64,000 nt of DNA from Promethearchaeota archaeon (GTDB lineage: Archaea > Asgardarchaeota > Lokiarchaeia > Sigyniarchaeales > SOKP01): contig JAUWGH010000008.1 of the NCBI GenBank assembly GCA_030606485.1, positions 152,259 through 216,258 of the forward strand. Direction: 5' to 3'. This document shows positions 18,468-27,054 of the stretch, in pieces. Positions within the stretch are counted from its first letter, which is position 1, and each line of letters opens with the position of its first letter. The translations under genes were made by a program, and so were the position numbers. The notes beneath the pieces were generated by a model that saw only the letters and a list, made by a program, of their open reading frames with translations, did no database searches and had not been told where the DNA came from.

Positions 18468-19208
18468 TTATTCTTTATTCAATTGATTTTTTACAAAATT
18501 ACTGCATTTCAATAATGTCTTAAAAGTTCCTGCATCAGACCAAAATCCTTTAAAAATTTTAGATTTAGTTTTTCCCTTTTTTATATAATAATTATTAACG
18601 TCAGTTATTTCTAATTCTCCCCTTGCTGAATAGCCAATCTCCTTAATTACATTTTCAATAATATCAAAGACATTCTCATCATAAAAATATAATCCGGTAA
18701 CGCATAAGTTTGATTTTGGCTCTTTGGGTTTCTCCTCAATATTAAGGATTTTCCCATCTTCATCAATTTCTGCAACTCCAAATCGTTCAGGATCAGGTAC
18801 TTCTTTTAAAAATAACATACACTCCCAATTGTTGGAATTTTCAAATTCTTGGACCTCCTCCTTAAATTTATCTTCAAAGATATTATCACCTAATATAACA
18901 GCGATTTTATGACCTTTAACTATATGTTTTGTTAAACTTAATGCCTCAGCAATCCCACCAGCACCTTCTTGATAAACATAACTAAACTTTGCCCCAAATT
19001 CTTTTCCATCACCTAGTAATTTAATAAAATCTCCAACGCTTTCTCCACCTAAGACAATTACAATATCATTTATTCCTGAATTTGATAAAGTTTTTATGAC
19101 TTTATAAATCATAGGTTCATTATAAACCGCTAATAGATGCTTATTGGTAACTTTTGTCAATGGAGATAATCGAGAACCAGTTCCTCCAGCCAATATTACT
19201 CCTTTAAT
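18468..19208 (-). CDS. rmlA: Glucose-1-phosphate thymidylyltransferase (short form), ATT start likely
   Basis: RmlA couples dTTP and glucose-1-phosphate to dTDP-glucose. Seen: the nucleotide-binding 'AGGTGSRLSPLTKVTNKHLL', 'YVYQEGAGGIAEAL', the metal-site 'VILGDNIFEDKF' and 'GARGELEITDVNN'-like 'SARGELEITDVN'. It is the short class of about 245 residues. The first ordinary start is TTG at 19193, which lies inside the first beta strand and would delete 'KGVI'. The family begins MKGVILAGG, and here the codons are ATT-AAA-GGA-GTA, with GTGA six bases before the ATT. I therefore place the start at ATT 19208; a stop precedes at 19215-19217. Initiation at TTG 19193, preceded by GGAG, cannot be excluded. 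Confidence 0.82.
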   Translation of the reverse strand: MKGVILAGGTGSRLSPLTKVTNKHLLAVYNEPMIYKVIKTLSNSGINDIVIVLGGESVGDFIKLLGDGKEFGAKFSYVYQEGAGGIAEALSLTKHIVKGHKIAVILGDNIFEDKFKEEVQEFENSNNWECMLFLKEVPDPERFGVAEIDEDGKILNIEEKPKEPKSNLCVTGLYFYDENVFDIIENVIKEIGYSARGELEITDVNNYYIKKGKTKSKIFKGFWSDAGTFKTLLKCSNFVKNQLNKE

Positions 19209-19217
19209 TATAAATCA

Positions 19218-19717
19218 CAATATTCTTCTTTTTTTTTGATAAGTCAATAAAAGTAATATTAAATAATAATAAGCTAAAAATAATTTAAAATTTAGTAAGA
19301 ATTTTATTTTTCTAAAAATTTGATTTTATTCCAAAAAATAATGAAGAATATATTTTAAAAAAAAGATCCAAAAATGGAAATTTGATTTTTTTTAAATCAA
19401 TCTATTTAAAAGTATTTAAACCATTTAAAGGGTTATTTCCGGTAAAATATTTCGAGATTAACATAATTCTTTTAATCTCATTATTAATTAGACTCATTTT
19501 CTGAATAGTTTTATTCATAATTGGATTTATTATTATTTTTCTCTACTTTATTATTTTCTTCAATATACTTATTCTCATTTTTAAATGATTTCTTTTAAAA
19601 ATATAATTTTTAAAATTACATCCATGGTTTTCAGCCAGGCTTCTGTCTCGGCTTTTTACTCAAGCATAAATGGATCGGTGGGACGAATTCTCGGCGTGAG
19701 GGGGTAGAGGTCGCATA
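19218..19717. other. 500-bp gene-free region with a GC-richer remnant at its right end
   Basis: From 19218 to about 19612 the sequence is very AT-rich with no gene visible. From about 19613 to 19717 the composition changes sharply to near-balanced bases. Read on the minus strand this part has a coding look: the frame running out of the deacetylase gene reads 'TPRIRPTDPFMLE' then a stop at 19656-19658, followed in the same frame by 'KAETEAWLKTMDVILKI'. The sequence 'AGCC...GGCTTTTT' at about 19632-19657 could form a weak stem before a T-run on the plus strand. I read this as a fragment of foreign DNA that arrived with the deacetylase gene; the parent gene is not identified. Confidence 0.4.
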
Positions 19718-20881
19718 CTATTGAAAACTTAAATTCAATTTAAATCCGGGAACAGCTGGAAGTTCAACCCAACAGATTCCCTCAAAATCGTTAACTCTTT
19801 CCGTAACATAATGGACCTCTTTGTTGGGAGAAGTGACTTTTAAATTTTTTCTAGAAGTAAATTCAATCTTGATGGTAATGTTTGAAGATTCCCATCTGGT
19901 ATCCCATTTATCTATCTTAATTTCGATTAAGGAATTTGTCAAAGTAGCGAAATAAGAGTTTCTTTCGATGTATAGCCTACACGCAAGATCTATGGGAGAG
20001 CACCACCAAATTTTCTCTCCATATTCATCTATTAATGCATTGATTACATTGCAAAATACATCGAAATTATCGCTTTCAGCCATTTCCCAAAAATGATCAA
20101 ATAAATTATAAATCTCTACTTTTCTTTCTATAAAATCTTGTATATTACTCTTGTTATGATAAAAGTATATCAGAGGAATGGTAGGAATTCCTAAAAACTC
20201 GTTTCCGTCCGTTAAATTATTCCACTTTTCCTGATAATCGGGGGTGAACTGAAAAAATCCCAGAAAATTCAAATCTCGAAGGGCTCTTAGAGCTTCTGAC
20301 GTATATTTGTGTCCAGGAAATCTCATTAACAAGATTTCGTTATTGTTCAGTCCTATATTCGCATATGCTTGTCTCGCTTTATTCAACCGTTCGTAACAAT
20401 ATTCATATTTCACTGCTTGGGGGTCGCAAATTGGATTAAATTCGTGGTCTGTACGAGATCCGTTTGGAGGGCGATGATAGTAACCGTGATTCCCTAGCGT
20501 GATCCACTCATAATTTTCACCTAATTGAAGTAATTTCCATAAACTTCGGCCGTTTATCTCATTTGTGTATGATTCGTCAACAGTTTCAATATTTTGTTTA
20601 TTATTATCATAAATGAGAAGATTGCACGGGACAGTTTGTAAAATGACTTGGATTTGTGGATACTTCTCGTGAAATACATTTATTAAAAAGTCTAAATCAG
20701 ACAATTTAGAAGTGGCTACAATATCATCAGGGGAATAGAATACTGCGATCTCCTTTTTAATTGGGAATTTCATAATTTTTACATTCTTTATTGAATCTCC
20801 AAAATGAACACATAATATGGAGAGGAAGCAAAAAGAAGAGAGAATCAGAAGGATTAATCCAATTGTTGCTTTAGTCTTCAC
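19718..20881 (-). CDS. Secreted polysaccharide deacetylase-like protein
   Basis: The protein starts with a signal anchor ('TIGLILLILSSFCFLSILCVHF') and has features of the NodB/polysaccharide deacetylase or DUF2334-like barrel: 'IAVFYSPDDI' as the first strand with paired Asp, 'WITLGNHGYYHRP' giving the metal-binding His residues of the H-x3-H motif, and 'LLMRFPGHKYTSEALRAL' like the catalytic R-P-P/G motif. A beta-rich C-terminal region ('NITIKIEFTSRKNLKVTSPN') probably binds carbohydrate. It should act outside the membrane on acetylated sugars. The start is GTG. Its base composition is visibly less AT-rich than the neighbours, and it sits between two rmlA copies, which suggests lateral acquisition. 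Confidence 0.7.
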   Translation of the reverse strand: MKTKATIGLILLILSSFCFLSILCVHFGDSIKNVKIMKFPIKKEIAVFYSPDDIVATSKLSDLDFLINVFHEKYPQIQVILQTVPCNLLIYDNNKQNIETVDESYTNEINGRSLWKLLQLGENYEWITLGNHGYYHRPPNGSRTDHEFNPICDPQAVKYEYCYERLNKARQAYANIGLNNNEILLMRFPGHKYTSEALRALRDLNFLGFFQFTPDYQEKWNNLTDGNEFLGIPTIPLIYFYHNKSNIQDFIERKVEIYNLFDHFWEMAESDNFDVFCNVINALIDEYGEKIWWCSPIDLACRLYIERNSYFATLTNSLIEIKIDKWDTRWESSNITIKIEFTSRKNLKVTSPNKEVHYVTERVNDFEGICWVELPAVPGFKLNLSFQ

Positions 20882-20941
20882 TTAACTCACCATAATTGGG
20901 AAATAGGTATTTTTTACCAATAATCTAGCCGTTTGGGTATC

Positions 20942-21000
20942 TATTGATATTTGGGACAAATTGCACCTCGGAGGTGCGCCGCCACTCGGCGACATCAATA
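20942..21000. repeat. GC-rich double hairpin enclosed by an inverted repeat
   Basis: TATTGAT at 20942-20948 pairs with ATCAATA at 20994-21000. Inside lie two adjacent hairpins: GCACCT/AGGTGC (20963-20977, loop CGG) and GCCG/CGGC (20978-20990, loop CCACT). The block is strikingly GC-rich in an AT-rich surrounding, and lies just upstream of the deacetylase gene and just downstream of the truncated rmlA copy. On the minus strand it is also open for about 30 codons. It could be the end of an inserted segment, a structured RNA leader or a terminator. Confidence 0.5.
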
Positions 21001-21019
21001 TTTATATGAAAATTACATC

Positions 21020-21346
21020 TCAATTTTTTACTAGTTTTTCTTTTTTTGCTTCTGCAATACCACCAGCACCTTCTTGATAAACATAACTAAAGTTAGCTCC
21101 AAATTCTTTTCCATTTCCTAATAATCTAATAAAATCTCCAACACTTTCTCCTCCTAATACTATAATAATATCTCTAATCCATGAATTTGTTAAGGTTTTA
21201 ATCACTTTATAAATCATTGGTTCATCATAAACCGCCAATAAATGCTTATTAGTAACATTTGTTAATGAAGACATTCGAGATCCAGTTCCACCAGCTAATA
21301 TTACTCCTTTAATTTTTCTCACTATTTTTACTTTATCTTCTAACAA
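21020..21346 (-). pseudogene. Truncated second copy of glucose-1-phosphate thymidylyltransferase
   Basis: This copy encodes the N-terminal third of RmlA: 'IKGVILAGGTGSRMSSLT', 'NKHLLAVYDEPMIYKVIKTL' and 'YVYQEGAGGIAEA', nearly identical to the full gene at 18468. After 'GIAEA' homology stops and eight unrelated residues precede the stop codon, so the metal-binding and sugar-binding parts are missing and it cannot be an active enzyme. It does have a normal upstream leader ('LEDKVKIVRK', TTG start at 21346), which the full-length copy lacks. The two share roughly 270 bp of closely similar DNA. Together they look like a duplication later split by insertion of the deacetylase block. Confidence 0.8.
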
Positions 21347-21446
21347 TTGCTGATTATTTATAAATAATATATAAAGAAAATTATTTAAAAATTAGATAGA
21401 AACTAATTAATTATAAAGATTTAGAAAAAAATGAATAATTGTACGA

Positions 21447-21737
21447 CTATAAGTTAAGGATTTTGAGTATTTGACTGTTCTGATTATCATAATAAATTTT
21501 TAATTTACTAATTTTGCTTAAACTTATTGCATCCTTTTTATTTTTAACTAATGTGATAACTTTTACTACTGAAGAATCTTGTAATCTATTTTCATTTTCG
21601 ATAATATATTGTTTAAATGTATTGGGAAATAAATTAGGAAATTGGTCAAAAAGCAATTTTAATTCATTTACTCCCAAATCTTTAATTAAAATATTTGGTT
21701 CTTCTGCCTTTTCTAAAAAATTTTGAACAATATTCAA
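21447..21737 (-). CDS. Small hypothetical protein
   Basis: A 96-residue protein of no recognised family, Leu/Asn/Lys-rich, with predicted helices ('IVQNFLEKAEEPNILIKDL', 'GVNELKLLFDQFPNLFP') followed by strand-like 'VVKVITLVKNKKDA' and 'LKIYYDNQNSQILKI'. There are no membrane segments, Cys clusters or catalytic motifs. The start at TTG 21737 is the only ordinary start near the beginning; the frame opens only seven codons earlier. It lies 83 bp downstream of the RNase PH gene in the same direction and may share its transcript. It is not RdgB, the usual companion of RNase PH. Confidence 0.55.
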   Translation of the reverse strand: MNIVQNFLEKAEEPNILIKDLGVNELKLLFDQFPNLFPNTFKQYIIENENRLQDSSVVKVITLVKNKKDAISLSKISKLKIYYDNQNSQILKILNL

Positions 21738-21820
21738 ATTTAATATATTTTCCAGATTTTATCACATATTAATTTCAATTTTAATAATATAAAAAGGAAA
21801 AGAATATTTTAAAATAATTT

Positions 21821-22555
21821 TTATTTTAAGTTTAAAGATTTTCGTTGGAGTTCTATTATTTCTATTATTCCCTTTTTCCCCAGATTTAATAGATCTAGTA
21901 ATTGTTGATGATCAAATGGATTTTTTTCTGCTGTTCCTTGAACCTCAATAAACTTCTCTTGTTCATTCATTATAATATTCATATCTACATCTACTCTTGA
22001 ATCTTCTTCATAATTTAGATCTAATATTGGATATCCATCTCTCATTCCTACAGATATCGCAGCAGTGATTACGTAATCGGGGAATTTCTGAATTAAACCC
22101 TCGTTATGTAAGTATCTTATTGAATCAAACACTGCAACAAATCCTCCAGTTATAGATGCACATCTTGTCCCTCCATCTGCTTGGATTACATCACAATCCA
22201 CTTTTATTGTTCTTTCTCCCAATTGTCTTAAATTAAAAGCCGCTCTCAAACTTCTTCCTATTATCCTTTGGATTTCAATAGTTCTTCCTCTTAAAAATCC
22301 TCTTCTACTTTCTCGATTATTTCTGATTTGCGTTGCTCTCGGAAGCATATTATACTCGGCAGTTATCCAACCAGAACCTGAATCTTGTAAAAACCTTGGG
22401 ACTGATTCATCAATCGAAGCTGTTATTACTACTTTAGTATTTCCTTGGGAAATTAAAACTGATCCTTCTGGATACATTAGGTAATTACGTTCAATTTTAA
22501 GTTTCCGTAAGTCATCATTTTTTCTTCCATCAATTCGTTTATCTAATAGTGTCAT
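21821..22555 (-). CDS. rph: RNase PH (bacterial type)
   Basis: RNase PH is a phosphate-dependent 3'-5' exoribonuclease that trims tRNA 3' ends. The sequence 'RIDGRKNDDLRKLKIERNY', 'GSGWITAEYNMLPRAT', 'GRTIEIQRIIGRSLRAAF', 'LGERTIKVDCDVIQADGGTR' and 'VDVDMNIIMNEQEKFIEVQG' follows bacterial RNase PH closely, with the catalytic Asp and phosphate-binding Arg residues in place. It lacks the hallmark of the archaeal exosome subunit Rrp41 ('YGPRE..P' near the N-terminus). At 244 residues it is of normal length. A bacterial origin by transfer is likely. It is monocistronic or grouped with the small gene downstream. Confidence 0.92.
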   Translation of the reverse strand: MTLLDKRIDGRKNDDLRKLKIERNYLMYPEGSVLISQGNTKVVITASIDESVPRFLQDSGSGWITAEYNMLPRATQIRNNRESRRGFLRGRTIEIQRIIGRSLRAAFNLRQLGERTIKVDCDVIQADGGTRCASITGGFVAVFDSIRYLHNEGLIQKFPDYVITAAISVGMRDGYPILDLNYEEDSRVDVDMNIIMNEQEKFIEVQGTAEKNPFDHQQLLDLLNLGKKGIIEIIELQRKSLNLK

Positions 22556-22702
22556 TTAAGATTACCAGAAATGTTCAATTATGTTTTATAAATAACTCAA
22601 ATCTTATAATATTTTACATATTAACAAACATATAATGGGTAGTAATGCGTTAATTAATTGGAAAATTTGATTGAGTGTAAATTTATGTATATAATTAAAT
22701 GT

Positions 22703-23794
22703 TTATTTATTTTCGAAAGATTTTGGAACAAAAGATCCCAAAATTTTATACCAGACTGTGATATCTTTCATTTTATTAAGAACTGATTTTATTACTTTGT
22801 CGTTTTTGTGACCTTCAAAATCCATTAAAAAAATATATTCCCAGAGTCCTTGTCGTCTTGGTCTCGATTCTATTTTTAATAGATTTATATTTTCTTCGGC
22901 AAATATTCTTAAAACATTATATAATGCACCTGGGGTATGTTTTGTTGCAAAAACAATTGATGTTTTATAGATATCTGCTGATTCTTTACTTTCTTTTTTA
23001 GAAATTACTAAAAATCTTGTGTAATTAGACGAATTATCTTCTATTCCCCTAGCGACTATTTCTAAATTATTTAGATTTGCTGCAATCTCGCTTCCAATTG
23101 CAACATTTCTATTATCGTCTAGATTCACAATTTTTTTTACAGCTTGTGCTGTGGAATTTGTTTTAATGATTTCTGCATTAGGAATATTACTTCTAAGCCA
23201 AATTCTAGTTTGAGATATTGCTTGTGGGTGTGAATAGACAGCATTGATTTTATTTATTTGAGTATCTTCAAAGCCTATTAAGTTTTGAATTATCCTAATC
23301 TCGAATTCACTATAAATCTTTAAATTTTTTTCAATTAATAAATCTACAGTTTCTCTTACAGTCCCTTGGAGACTATTCTCAATTGGAATGACTCCATAAT
23401 CTACTTTTTCAGTTTCTATTTCTTTAAATATATCAACAATAGTATAGGCGTTAATTAATTCAGTTCCAGATTTAGGAAAAAATGTTAATGCTGCCTTATG
23501 AGCATGAGTTCCTTCTGGGCCTAAATAGCTCACTTTTATTGTTTGTCCTTGAACTTCCTTGCAAGCACTGATGATTTCTTTCCAAATTGTTATTATGTTT
23601 GTCCTTAATAATAAGCTTTTTTCTTGAACATTCTTAATTACTATTTTTTCTCTTTCGGGCTGATAAATATTTATTCCTAATTTTTCCTTTTTTTCTCCGA
23701 TTAATTTTGAAATTTCAGCCCTTTTTTCTAATAATTCAACGATTTTTTCGTCCAGTTCATCAATTAAGGCTCTAAATTTTTTCAAGTCTTCCAT
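22703..23794 (-). CDS. pheA: Chorismate mutase / prephenate dehydratase
   Basis: A bifunctional P-protein making phenylpyruvate from chorismate. Residues 1-85 are an AroQ chorismate mutase ('LRALIDELDEKIVELLEKR'-like 'FRALIDELDEKIVELLEKRA', 'ISKLIGEKKEK'). Residues 95-275 are prephenate dehydratase ('VSYLGPEGTHAHKAA', 'YGVIPIENSLQGTVRET', 'NYTRFLVISK' with the catalytic Thr). Residues 285-355 are an ACT domain with 'HTPGALYNVLRIFAEENINLLKIESRP', the phenylalanine feedback site. Its start is 15 bp downstream of the pheT stop. Clustering with both phenylalanyl-tRNA synthetase chains joins phenylalanine supply and use in one operon. Confidence 0.95.
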   Translation of the reverse strand: MEDLKKFRALIDELDEKIVELLEKRAEISKLIGEKKEKLGINIYQPEREKIVIKNVQEKSLLLRTNIITIWKEIISACKEVQGQTIKVSYLGPEGTHAHKAALTFFPKSGTELINAYTIVDIFKEIETEKVDYGVIPIENSLQGTVRETVDLLIEKNLKIYSEFEIRIIQNLIGFEDTQINKINAVYSHPQAISQTRIWLRSNIPNAEIIKTNSTAQAVKKIVNLDDNRNVAIGSEIAANLNNLEIVARGIEDNSSNYTRFLVISKKESKESADIYKTSIVFATKHTPGALYNVLRIFAEENINLLKIESRPRRQGLWEYIFLMDFEGHKNDKVIKSVLNKMKDITVWYKILGSFVPKSFENK

Positions 23795-23809
23795 TATTCT
23801 TCCTTTTTC

Positions 23810-25504
23810 TTATATTAATTGCTTTCCTAGAAATTTATTCATGTCCATTTCTAAAGCTGCGACAGGAAATTCTAAATTAAAATTTAGAATTACTTCAGGG
23901 TTAATTTCCCCAATTATACCAATGGATTCACTATTATATGATATCTTTCCGACTCTTCCTTCAATATAAGTTGGACTAGTTGTTGGCATGACTTTGATTT
24001 TTTCATTAATTCCAAGTGAAATGGTTAAATGATCTAATAAACTCCTAATCTCTGTGAAATTGGAGTTCTCATGGTATGTAACAGCCGCCAGATGTAAATC
24101 TTGTCTTGCACCAGTTTCTGTAGATAAATCAAGTTCAATTATTTCTCCAACTTCAAATATTTTAATTGGTTTTTCCTCAGATCTATTATAGAGTAAATTT
24201 TCCATAAGTCCAGGAAGTAATTGTGTTCGAGTAGTATCAAGTTCTTTTGATTTTGGGTTTAAAATTTGTATAAGGTCTTTTAAGACATATTCTCTTTTCA
24301 TAAAATTATAATGTCTTTCAGAATTTGTGAGCAGAAAATTTATAACTTCTAAATATTGTGCTCCAATCATTATTTTTCTAATCAAATTGCATAGTTCTTG
24401 AAATGGATGAAACTCACCAATACAACCTTCTCGAATAGTTGTTGGTAGATTGAAATAACCATACCCTATAGCACACTCCTCTACAAAATCTACAGCATGC
24501 ATAATATCCACTCTGTATGCTGGAACCCAGATGTCAACCATACCCTTTTCTTTCGAAGGTTTAGCATTAAATCGTACTTTTTGAAAACATTTAATCATTT
24601 CTGTTTCACTTAGATTAACTCCTACATAATCATTAATGTATTTTTTTGATACTGTCCACTTCATTAAATTTAAATCGGGTGTTGTAATTTGCCTTCTATC
24701 TTCATTATAATTTACTTTAACACTTTCTATTTTTGCGCCCATTTCTGCTAAAGTTGTAGAAAGAATGTTTAAAGTATAATTTATAGCTCTAAAATCAGTT
24801 CCCGTTATATCAATAAATAAATTTTTTGTATCATCAGTTACCATTGTAAGAATCCCATTAATTATCGGAGGAAAAGAAATAACTTCTTTATTTTTATCGA
24901 ATATTATCGGAAATACTTCTTTACCTTCCAAGATATGTGCATATTTGATTCCTTTTGGATGCTCCTTTAAAATTTCAGCTAGAGTTAATTCAAACCGTTC
25001 TAATTGTAATGCACGAAATTTACAACTATCGGGTTTGACTGCTGTGTAAAGGTATGGCGGAACAATTTTATCTAAATCGTGCACACCTATTGCAACTTTT
25101 TTCCTATCTCTACCAAGTGCCCAATGCAAGTCTTCTTGAATATTCATTAAAGTCGCAACTTCATCCTCATCTAAATCAATATTTCTAATGATTCCTCCCA
25201 CTATATAGGGTCGAACTTTATTAACTATTGGATCTACATTGATTTCTAATGATCCTGGATTTACTTTATATGTTGGAGCTCCCAATTCTAATTCATAATA
25301 CCCCTTTAAAGTTCTGGCGATACCTTCTGGACTGGAAAAATCAGGTCTGTTTGGACTATATTCTACTTTTATTTTATTTTCTTTCTCATCTATGGATTCT
25401 AAATCTAAGCCAATCCATTGAAGATCATACTCAAGATCTTTTATATTTAATTTTTTACCGACTAATTTTTCCAATCTTTCTACTTTCAATTCAAGTGTTG
25501 GCAT
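23810..25504 (-). CDS. pheT: Phenylalanyl-tRNA synthetase beta subunit
   Basis: The beta chain of the alpha2-beta2 enzyme that charges tRNA-Phe. Seen: N-terminal 'PTLELKVERLEKLVGKKL' and 'EYSPNRPDFSSPEGIARTL' of archaeal/eukaryotic PheT, a B3/B4 editing region with 'GVHDLDKI' and 'FDKNKEVISFPPIING', B5 domain with 'ISKKYINDYVGVNLSETE'-like sequence and 'VPAYRVDIMHAVDFVEE', and the inactive catalytic-like fold at the C-terminus. ATG 25504 is chosen: the upstream frame begins 13 codons earlier but a strong GGAGGG lies 6 nt before this ATG. The gene starts 14 bp after the pheS stop, so they are co-transcribed. Confidence 0.95.
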   Translation of the reverse strand: MPTLELKVERLEKLVGKKLNIKDLEYDLQWIGLDLESIDEKENKIKVEYSPNRPDFSSPEGIARTLKGYYELELGAPTYKVNPGSLEINVDPIVNKVRPYIVGGIIRNIDLDEDEVATLMNIQEDLHWALGRDRKKVAIGVHDLDKIVPPYLYTAVKPDSCKFRALQLERFELTLAEILKEHPKGIKYAHILEGKEVFPIIFDKNKEVISFPPIINGILTMVTDDTKNLFIDITGTDFRAINYTLNILSTTLAEMGAKIESVKVNYNEDRRQITTPDLNLMKWTVSKKYINDYVGVNLSETEMIKCFQKVRFNAKPSKEKGMVDIWVPAYRVDIMHAVDFVEECAIGYGYFNLPTTIREGCIGEFHPFQELCNLIRKIMIGAQYLEVINFLLTNSERHYNFMKREYVLKDLIQILNPKSKELDTTRTQLLPGLMENLLYNRSEEKPIKIFEVGEIIELDLSTETGARQDLHLAAVTYHENSNFTEIRSLLDHLTISLGINEKIKVMPTTSPTYIEGRVGKISYNSESIGIIGEINPEVILNFNLEFPVAALEMDMNKFLGKQLI

Positions 25505-25518
25505 TTTGATCCCTCCTT

Positions 25519-27054
25519 TTAATAGGATACCTCCCTTAACCATTTTAATGGATTTCTATATAGATCTCTAATATCTTCCCGCCCATATTTTAACATCGCT
25601 AATCTTTCTAAACCTAACCCCCATGCCAAAACTCTTGTTGGATCTTTAATTCCCCACGGATAAGTGACTTCTGGCCTGAATATACCTGATCCTCCAAGTT
25701 CAAGCCATTCACCTAATTTTTCAGAATAAACTGCTATTTCTAAACTAGGTTCAGTATAAGGGAAGAAACTAGGACGTGTGATTATTTTAGAAAAACCCAT
25801 TTTTCGATAAAACTCTGTTAATAATCCTCTTAAATCACATAAAGTTACATTCTCATCAATTACAATTCCTTCAATTTGCATAAATTCAGCAAGATGAGAA
25901 TGATCTAATCTTTCATTTCTGAAAACCTTATCAATTGAAAAAACTTTTACTGGTGGTTTTTCATTTTCTCGATAGAATTGAGCTAATCTTCTACAAGTCG
26001 TTGCTGTTGTATGTGTTCTTAGAACCACTTTTTTTGCAATATCATAACTCCAATCATATCCCCATCCTATTGAACCACAACCTCCTCCATTTTCATGTGT
26101 CGCTTTTACCGCCTCGACTCGCTCTCTTTCAGGCAATTTAGATTGTTTAGGATTATTAAGATAAAAAGTATCTTGCATTTCTCTTGCTGGATGATCTTGA
26201 GGTTGAAATAATGCATCAAAATTGAAAAAAGCAGATTCAACTATAGGTCCTTTTATTTCAGTAAATCCCATTGAAAGAAAGATTTCTCTAATTTCATTGA
26301 TTATATTTATTAATGGGTGGATCTTTCCTGCATGAATTCTGGGACCTGAAATCGAAACATTGAAAGGTTTTAAATTAATATGTTTCCATTCTCCAGAAAT
26401 AAGCATCTCCGAAGTAATCTTACTTACTTCTTTTAATATTTCAATTTTCCGCACATCTATTTTTTTACCTTCTGGAGTTAAGAAAATTAATCTTTGAGTA
26501 CTCTTTTCTCGACGGATTAAATTTCTTTTATTTAGAATCTCAATTAATTCTACTTCTTCCTTAGATAATTTACTTTTATCATAAAAAGGTTTTTTTTCAA
26601 ATGTTTTAAGAAAAACTTCCAATTCTGTATTTGGGAAATCATCTGCAACCAAAAACACTTTATTTTCACCAGTTGCTTTACTAGTAGCAATCCATTTATT
26701 ACGTCTTAAGTTTTGAATCGCTCTATAAAAAGGTTTATCAGTTAATTCCGATTTCTCTTTTAATTTCGCTATAGATATTTCCTTAATTTTATTTTTAACT
26801 AAGTAATTTATTAGTTGTCTACTTGGAAGGCCTTTTTTGAGATAATTAAGTCCTTCATCGGTTAAATATAGATAATCGAGATATTTCTCTTTAAAACCTC
26901 CCAAATTCGCCTTATCTAAGTCATTTACGGCGGACATTAGAACAATATAGTCTAAATTGAGATCTTTTGCTAATTCTGATGCATCACATTCTATATTTTT
27001 TTCTTGAAGTGTTTTTAAAATTTCTAAGACATTTTGTTTTAATTTAATTCCCAA
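25519..27054 (-). CDS. pheS: Phenylalanyl-tRNA synthetase alpha subunit
   Basis: The catalytic chain of phenylalanyl-tRNA synthetase. About 200 N-terminal residues contain the winged-helix repeats of the archaeal/eukaryotic form ('LEILKTLQEKNIECDASELAKDL', 'LTDEGLNYLKKGLPSRQLINYL'). The class II core follows: 'IINEIREIFLSMGFTEIKGP' (motif 1 region), 'ARTHTTATT'-like 'VLRTHTTATTCRRLAQF', motif 2 'VFSIDKVFRNERLDHSHLAEF' and motif 3 'GLGLERLAMLKYGREDIRDL'. At 511 residues it is the archaeal length, and all motifs are intact. It is the first gene of the pheS-pheT-pheA unit. The 385-bp region upstream contains a perfect hairpin. Confidence 0.96.
   Translation of the reverse strand: MGIKLKQNVLEILKTLQEKNIECDASELAKDLNLDYIVLMSAVNDLDKANLGGFKEKYLDYLYLTDEGLNYLKKGLPSRQLINYLVKNKIKEISIAKLKEKSELTDKPFYRAIQNLRRNKWIATSKATGENKVFLVADDFPNTELEVFLKTFEKKPFYDKSKLSKEEVELIEILNKRNLIRREKSTQRLIFLTPEGKKIDVRKIEILKEVSKITSEMLISGEWKHINLKPFNVSISGPRIHAGKIHPLINIINEIREIFLSMGFTEIKGPIVESAFFNFDALFQPQDHPAREMQDTFYLNNPKQSKLPERERVEAVKATHENGGGCGSIGWGYDWSYDIAKKVVLRTHTTATTCRRLAQFYRENEKPPVKVFSIDKVFRNERLDHSHLAEFMQIEGIVIDENVTLCDLRGLLTEFYRKMGFSKIITRPSFFPYTEPSLEIAVYSEKLGEWLELGGSGIFRPEVTYPWGIKDPTRVLAWGLGLERLAMLKYGREDIRDLYRNPLKWLREVSY

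Noticed and set aside
19613..19720. Possible tRNA or structured RNA gene because of higher GC content
   Set aside because: No T-arm consensus, no cloverleaf pairing and no CCA-adjacent acceptor stem on either strand; the reading frames look like protein-coding scraps instead.
21020..21346. A second functional nucleotidyltransferase
   Set aside because: Homology ends after the first third; the metal- and sugar-binding regions are absent.
25505..25543. Thirteen-codon N-terminal extension of pheT
   Set aside because: A strong GGAGGG site immediately precedes the internal ATG, and the family begins at MPTLEL-like sequence; the extension also runs up into the end of pheS.
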